A DNA stretch of 64,000 bases from Megalobrama amblycephala (lineage: Eukaryota; Chordata; Actinopteri; Cypriniformes; Xenocyprididae). The stretch is from contig NC_063050.1 in assembly GCF_018812025.1 (NCBI RefSeq), forward strand, positions 9,301,539 to 9,365,538, read 5' to 3'. Shown one piece after another: positions 57,856 through 64,000 of the stretch (positions are counted from its first letter, which is position 1; every line of letters begins with the position of its first letter). The position numbers and the translations under genes were made by a program. The notes below the pieces were generated by a model that was given only the letters and a program-made list of their open reading frames with translations, did no database searches and was not told the origin of the DNA.

Positions 57856-58005
57856 ATGTGGTTAAAGAGAAAGAAAGGGGAAGGAAATGTTCGTTTTAGT
57901 TTCTGAGGCTGCATGACGTTCACTCAGTACGGAAGAGAACGACATTAGCGTTTGTCACACTGAGTTTGGTCTTTTATTTTAGAGAAACTCTGGTCAAAGT
58001 TGATC
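57856..58005 (+). promoter_or_regulatory. Gene E proximal promoter, duplicated at gene F
   Basis: Conserved with 61715-61871: GTAGAGCTGATGTGGT, a purine block (GGGGAAGGAAATG, with an Ets/PU.1 GGAA core), TTCACTCAGTAC.GAAGAGAAC, TTTGTCACACTGA.TTTGG and TTTTATTTTAGAGAAACTC. Conservation right up to the ATG supports a shared promoter and 5' UTR. Confidence 0.5.
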
Positions 58006-60245
58006 ATGTGGGACGTTCTGCTGCTCTTTTCCAGCATCTGTACAGGTGAGTTTGAGACTCTGAGCTCTTTTACACACAGTTTGACATGATCTCTTGATTA
58101 TCACATGATCATCAGACTCATATGAATGATATTTGTAAGTTATTATTCTGGCCTGCTGATGTCTCTTGCTGATATTTGTGTTTCAGCTGTTGTTGTAGGA
58201 GCTGCAGATACAGTTACAGGACACAGACGAGAGAGAGTTGAGATCAGATGCCCATATGAACCCGGATATGAATCAAATTCAAAGTATTTTTGTAGAGGGG
58301 ATTGTTTATTGTCAAATAACATCATGGTTGAATCAGGATCTCCAGCTAAAGACGAGAGATTCTCTCTGACTGACGACAAGAAGAACAGAGTTTTCACCGT
58401 CACCATCACTGATCTGAGAGCAGAGGATCAAGGCAAATACCGGTGTGCTGTGAAGAGGACTTTCATTGCTGATATCTTTTTAGCTGACGTCTATTCAGAG
58501 ATTTTGTTGCAGGTTAATCAGTTGTAATCATCAATTGTTGTGTTGGGTTGATTTTCTGCTTAGATTTCAGTGTGTTGAGTGTAAAATACAGCAATGATCC
58601 ACTACAAGCTGTGCGTTACAGTGATTTTACTGTGGTTAAAGGGGTTTTCTTTGGGACAACATGAAACAGTGATTAAAAGAGAGATTCAATTAAAAATTGC
58701 ATCCTTTAAGTTGATCTTTCCTGTGACCCTTCAGATAAAACTTGTAAAACAAAGTTTCAACCATCAGCTCTTTTTCAAAAACACAGTCGTCTTTCAGCAC
58801 AACAGAACTGAATCTACAATCAGGTCAGTTCATCAGTCTGTCACTCTATATGACTCTGATTTCTTGAATATTGTGCATCTAAATGTACCGGTGGGATGCT
58901 CCGGTGGGATTTTCCCTGTTATTAAACATTTGCAAGTTGCTTTGGATAAGGAAGTGTCTTTAAAATGAACATTAAAATGTTTTCAGTAGACAGTAATCTG
59001 TGTTGTGAATAAAAAATATACATACAACATCTGTTAATATTCACATGATGTGAATGTTTTGTGTGTGTGAATGTGGAGCTTCGTTTATGTGTCCATGATT
59101 TTATCACATGAGCGGCTCGTTCACACGTCACTGTGTTTCTCTCTGTCAGTGACTCATCAGACAGAAATAACAAGAACAAAAACAGGAAATACTACAGTTG
59201 AACTCCATCAGCCAACCACTAGTAAGCACACAAACTACACTACCCATGATGCAGCTCTTTGATCGCACAGAACAAGCTCATTTTGGAGAAAGGAAATTGG
59301 TTTGAACATTTGTGGAGACCCATGTTCGTGTGGTTAATTTGGTTTGCCATCAACCGTAACAGAAGTGTTTCCTTCTGAAGAGTCGAGGTTTACCAGTGCA
59401 GTTTCACTTCAGTTACACAATATGATGACAATATTTTTCAATATATTATAGTACTATAATAAAAATGATTTACAACTGTATAAATTATTAGATTGTTATT
59501 GTTCATTTAACAGTATAATCAGAATCAGTAGTGTGTTGTTTATGTAATATCATGTGTAATATCATATCATGTAATATCATGTCCTGTTCAGACCTGGCTT
59601 CTGTTGCTGGCGGTCTGGGTTCGGTTCTGCTGGTTCTGACTCTGTGTTCTGGAACGTTCCTCATCCTGAAAAAGAGGAACAGGAAATGTGGGACAGGTGA
59701 CAGTTTGTTTGTAATTATTATTATATAAGTCCTGTTTTAGTATATGAATTGACTTTCTCTTTCTCTGTTTTCATTCAGCTTTAGTTCAGCAAAATGTGCA
59801 GCACAATACAGAGGTGGGTGTTCAGATCTTTATCTGTAGAAGATCAGAAATATGATTGTTTATCGATCAATAGAGAGTATTAACTATATAAACTAGTAAA
59901 TTATTGATTGTTTTTCAGACTGACCGCATGTATGAAGAGATTCCAAACAGTGACGTCGCTGCGGTAACTTCTTCATCCAATCAGACGCCTGCATCACACC
60001 TCGGCAACCTCCCAGAAGTCTCTACTGTTTACACCACAGTAACCAATCAGCAGCCTGATTCAAACCTCAGTCACACCCACTCGACCAATCAGGTGACAGA
60101 TCCAGACTGTGATTATTATGCCATTATAAATTCACCTGACCCAACACAGGACAGCAGGACAGAAGTGATCTACGTGACAGCAACACATCCACAAAACATC
60201 TCAACCAACGAGGGAACAATATATTCAGTAATAAAACATGAATAA
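58006..60245 (+). CDS. CD300-like receptor gene E with lost donor after the V exon
   Basis: Leader 58006-58045 (MWDVLLLFSSICT), V exon from 58187 (RVEIRCPYEPG, KYFCRGDC with the extra CD300 cysteine, ERFSLTDDKK, GKYRCAVKR), stalk 59150-59221, TM 59592-59696, 59779-59813 and tail 59919-60245 (STVYTTV, CDYYAII, VIYVTA, TIYSVI). At the V exon end, where gene F has CTG G/gtaag, E has CAG T/TGTAAT: the GT donor is gone and the frame runs to TAA at 58525-58527. Leader plus V would then be a 126-aa secreted protein, and the membrane exons would need a cryptic donor (GTAATC at 58524 and GTTAAT at 58513 give wrong phases). AATAAA overlaps the stop at 60241. Confidence 0.7.
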
Positions 60246-61149
60246 AAAGTAAATTCTAAAAAAAATCTTATTATTCAATATTTCAAATTCTAAATATTTC
60301 AAATTCTAAACAAAGCATGTTTAGCTCCTCTCCTGTACCCTCTGTGTGAAGTGATTCATGTCTCAGATTCAGGGTTTCCAGATCTGAGTAACAAAACTAA
60401 CCCAGTGACCCTGATCCAAACATCAGAACTCAAAACATGACTCTCCTGTACCTAAAACAGATATTTCACAGTCAGTGTAATGCATTACAAACACACAGCT
60501 CTGTTCTGTCTGAGTGTTTGTAACAGTCCATCTATTCTGGTCTCTGAACAGTGCCTGTCCCCGCCTCTACAGGTGCAAAATCACTTTTTCACTCCACATT
60601 TCACACAGATATGTGGTATAAAAGTGAAAGAGCAGGAAACTGTTAGTGAAAAAACAGTGTCTGAGTCTCGTAGTGGAGCAGGTGTTTTATGGATTTGTGA
60701 TTTAGCTAGAAAAATATCCAAGGAAAAAAAAATGTATTTGTGTGAAAATATTCTTACTCTCATTTTATGAATTCACATATTAATTTGCAGATGTGCAGAA
60801 TTTGTCCATGAATTCACGCATTCAGGTTTTAATATGGGTGTGTGAAGTAAAAACCTTAGTGTTAAATTAACACCGCTCAGTGTTTAAATAGGTTTATGTT
60901 TATATGTTATAAAGTAACACTGAAGCAGCGTTAGAGTTAATTAGATACGTAAGTGATTAATTGAGTGATGAATGAGCATTATTGAAGACACCTGATGATA
61001 ACAAGCATGTAGTAGCAATAATCCTTCGTTGTCGTTTTGGGCAAAGAATTGATTCAGATTTTCATTCAGGTTTCAGTTGTTTACTGAAAGATCTCGCACA
61101 ATCAGAAACAAACAATAAAATAAACTCCAGTCAAAAACTGCATTAGAGT

Positions 61150-61205
<56 letters not shown>

Positions 61206-61714
61206 TCAGGAAATGTGCCAATACTGAAGGGAGCATCATTTCTTAAAGACGCTTATGTTAATCCACTAGTAAAACAGAGCAAACCATTACAGAATAAATC
61301 TCCAATCTAGATGACCCAGTTTGACTGAAATCAGCTGCGACTGTGAACTCACAAAAACACTCTCATGAACGGTATTTTCACTGTCGTATGGCCTTGTTCA
61401 CTTGAATTATACTCTCAAACTCTTTGTTTACTTGACAAGTGACTTCATTCTCAGGTGAAGGTTCAGTTTTGAGCAGATTTCAAACTTGACCGGTCCAGTG
61501 CTGCGATGTTTAATACTCCATATAAAGCTATTATGAACAGCAGTTTGCTCATTAAAATAAGATTTAAAGATAACATGGAATAGCTTATTTGAACTTTTAA
61601 AAATAATTTGTCCACCACAGGAAAGTTTAAAATGAACCAGTGAAAGTAAGAAAGGGATTAAAGCACAAAAGAAAAGCAGTTTGTCAGAGTAAATGTGCTC
61701 CTTTAAGATGTCCT
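60246..61714. other. Intergenic between E and F
   Basis: About 60930-61010 (GAGCATTATTGAAGACACCTG, GATGATAACAAGCA) is a fragment of the palindromic hAT family. A (TTTC)n run lies at 61149-61207. No exon recognised; the 96-aa ORF at 60480 has no domain character. Confidence 0.5.
61149..61207. repeat. (TTTC)n microsatellite
   Basis: About 15 tandem TTTC units. Confidence 0.97.
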
Positions 61715-61871
61715 GTAGAGCTGATGTGGTAAGAGAGACAGGAAGGGGAAGGAAATGATAATATTAGTTGCTGACGCTAAGTTGTTCACTCAGTACAGAA
61801 GAGAACGACAGTCACGTTTGTCACACTGAATTTGGTGTTTTATTTTAGAGAAACTCTTGTCAAAGTTGATC
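61715..61871 (+). promoter_or_regulatory. Gene F proximal promoter
   Basis: Counterpart of 57856-58005, with the same blocks including GGGGAAGGAAATG and TTTTATTTTAGAGAAACTC, indicating duplication of promoter together with leader and V exon. Confidence 0.5.
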
Positions 61872-62707
61872 ATGTGGGACGTTCTGCTGCTCTTTTCCAG
61901 CATCTGTACAGGTGAGTTTGAGACTCTGAGCTCTTTTACACACAGTTTGACATGATCTCTTGATTTTGTTATCGTATGATCATCAATATATATAATGATA
62001 TTTGTGTTTCAGCTGTTGTTGTAGGAGCTCCAGGTCCAGTTACAGGACACAGAGGAGAGAGAATTGAGATCAGATGCTCATATAAACCTGGATATGAATC
62101 AAATTCAAAGTATTTTTGTAAAGGCAAGTGTAAATACGTTCTAAATAAAAACATCATGGTTGAATCAGGATCTCCAGCTAAAGACGAGAGATTCTCTCTG
62201 ACTGATGACAAGAAGAACAGAGTTTTCACCGTCACCATCACTGATCTGAGAACAGAGGATGCAGGACAATACTGGTGTGCTGTGAAGAGGAGTTTGCCTT
62301 TACCTGATCTCTATTCAGAGATTTTGTTGCTGGTTAAACTGGGTAAGTGATTATATTTATTAGAAGTGTAGCTTCAGTAGAAATGAACTACAAGGGAACA
62401 GGCCAATGGTCATTAAATAAAATAAGATCACAATATTATTTCAAAGCTTCACAGTAATAAACAGGAAAATAACAGTTTCATTGTTGCAAAGTTAATCAAT
62501 TATAAAATTACTTCATTTTCAGCTATTAAATGTGTGTTACAGGTCACGCCCCACATTCAGAGTCTGTCATATACGTCAGTGTTGGGTTAGTCATCATGGT
62601 GATCATCTTCTTCATGACGCTGATGGTGTGGTGTAGGAAGATTAGCAAGAAACCATCAAGAGTTTCACAATCAGGACTTTCACAGCAAGGTCAGATTTAG
62701 ATGCATG

Positions 62708-62767
<60 letters not shown>

Positions 62768-63843
62768 AAGTTCTTTTTGAGAATTAACAGAGGTTTAGAT
62801 ATTAATGTTTTATTTAAAATGTTCGGCCACCGTTATGGTGATCATGCTTTATTTTAGTTGGGCAGTTTGACTCTTTGCTTTTTATGTCAGTTTGTGGTTT
62901 TTGTAACAGTGTTTACCAAAACACATAATTTAGTGCAAATAAAGGCAGAAACAAAGATGATCAGATGATATAGTTTTCAACATCATAAAGTAGAATAAGT
63001 AATTAATCTCCTCACTGACCAAATATGTTATTAATAGATTGTATTCACCAACAATACTTTCTTTCAACAGATCAAGAATTATGAATTTTGATTTTTAAAA
63101 TACATTATGGAAACTTTTTAAAGACAAAAAAAAAAAAAAAAACATGCTTGAGGAATTTAAGGAAATCGGTTTTATGTGAACAAGCTTGTTAAGAAAACTG
63201 AACTTAGTACTCAACTTGTAAAACTGAGTTACCGAAACTCAAGTCTTTTAAGAAAACTTAGTAAATGTTCATATATTTATGTATATATACAAAACATTTT
63301 CTTGTTAATTTTACATAATTACTTCAAGTTGAATTTACTTAAAAACCATGATGCAAAAATGGTACATGAATATTTTAAGTAAATCCAACAAATTATTATT
63401 ATTTTTTTTAGTGTATTTTATTTTTCAACCAGATCTCATGAGAAAACATTATTTTATGAAGTGGTAATTTCTCGTGAATTTGTACAATTTGATTAAATGC
63501 ATGATTTTTAGATGTAATGTAAATCTATATATACAAAATTTACAGATGAAATCATACAAATTCGTATCAATTATCCACTAATTAAAAAAAAAAAAAAAAA
63601 TGTTAGGTACTTACAAATTGCCATGAGAGTGTTTAATTTTGGTATATCATGTCTGTCTCAAACAGGAGGTTTTGTTATCTTTCTTATGGGACCAAAGTCT
63701 CCTAAATATGATTAACTATGTGCACACAAGTTTACTTAATGTTATTTTCTAGCATTTGTTGTTTGAATATTAATTCTTCTCATGTTTTGACAGTCTCCAT
63801 CACACATTTGCCTTTGAATACGACAGCAGGAATCACTTCAGAG
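61872..63843 (+). CDS. CD300-like receptor gene F (5' part, continues beyond the window)
   Basis: Leader 61872-61911 (identical peptide to E), V exon 62013-62342 (RIEIRCSYKPG, KYFCKGKC, ERFSLTDDKK, GQYWCAVKR), stalk/TM exon 62543-62689 (HSESVIYVSVGLVIMVIIFF, then CRKISKKPSR) and 63794-63843 (SITHLPLNTTAGITSE). All junctions are GT/AG in phase 1 until the last, phase 0. 189 residues are visible. Unlike D and E, the stalk and TM share one exon and the TM sequence is unrelated, so the V unit has been joined to a different membrane module. The signalling tail must lie past 64000. Confidence 0.8.
62690..63793. other. Gene F intron with (CA)n
   Basis: (CA)n at 62710-62765, poly(A) runs at 63126-63142 and 63584-63600. 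No exon seen. Confidence 0.7.
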
Positions 63844-64000
63844 GTGAGTGATGATGATGATGATGGTCTTATGTTTATGAGCTGCTGAAAACACATACCT
63901 GTTGCTCATTGGTTTGGAGCTGCCGACTCTAGACGTCTTTCTTCTGCTCACCAGCATCCAAAACTTAACATATATCTGCTAGTGATAACAAATACTGTTG

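Noticed and set aside
58594..58968. 124-aa ORF between the V and stalk exons of gene E
   Set aside because: It lies in the intron, with no Ig or membrane signature beyond a chance hydrophobic start.

Overview
This window looks like nuclear DNA from a teleost fish, probably a cyprinid. The coding capacity is in short exons with GT..AG introns of consistent phase. The repeats are fish types (hAT, piggyBac-like, Tc1-like, DIRS, Ty3/gypsy, L2, a 5S-derived SINE, many microsatellites). The host genes belong to two expanded fish leukocyte-receptor families: CD300/pIgR-like (CMRF35-like) single-V receptors on the + strand and CD22/Siglec-like multi-Ig receptors on the - strand. Gene models were built by eye from ORFs, splice sites and phase agreement. 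No database search was run, so names are family-level.

Left part (1-9 kb): a 35-bp minisatellite, a short + strand CD300-like gene (1870-3034), a fold-back repeat region with a 192-bp perfect palindrome, three cytoplasmic-tail exons of a - strand receptor (6288-6682), and a palindromic TA-flanked transposon (7088-8147).

9.1-15.6 kb: a TTAA-flanked piggyBac-like non-autonomous element (9113-15557) interrupted by a 4.76-kb DNA transposon (10045-14808). The inner element has terminal inverted repeats, a 4-bp AAAA duplication, about ten subterminal copies of GTAACAGGACTGAG and an apparently intact three-exon gene for an 817-aa transposase-like protein. I cannot assign this element to a superfamily with confidence, and it is the best candidate here for something undescribed.

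15.7-23.8 kb: CD22-like pseudogene A on the - strand. Its V exon carries a frameshift, a hAT insertion with a perfect 8-bp target duplication and a 5'-truncated DIRS retrotransposon. 27.9 kb: an orphan signal-peptide exon.

28.9-54.1 kb: CD22-like gene B on the - strand. It reads as an intact 412-aa receptor (leader, V, two C2, TM, YxN and ITIM-like tail) if one ruined but phase-symmetric C2 exon is skipped. The 18.7-kb intron before its tail holds an 11.8-kb Ty3/gypsy element (32722-44483, - strand), which itself contains two piggyBac-like insertions and a third element that in turn contains an L2 LINE. The gene B promoter has adjacent PU.1-like and perfect octamer sites, fitting a B-cell receptor.

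54-64 kb: three + strand CD300-like units. D lacks leader and V exons. E has a lost splice donor after its V exon and may be soluble only. F starts near 61.9 kb and runs off the window. E and F share promoter, leader and V exon but have different membrane/tail exons; D and E share tails. The cluster is therefore a series of tandem and partial duplications that pairs ITIM-bearing and soluble-looking forms.
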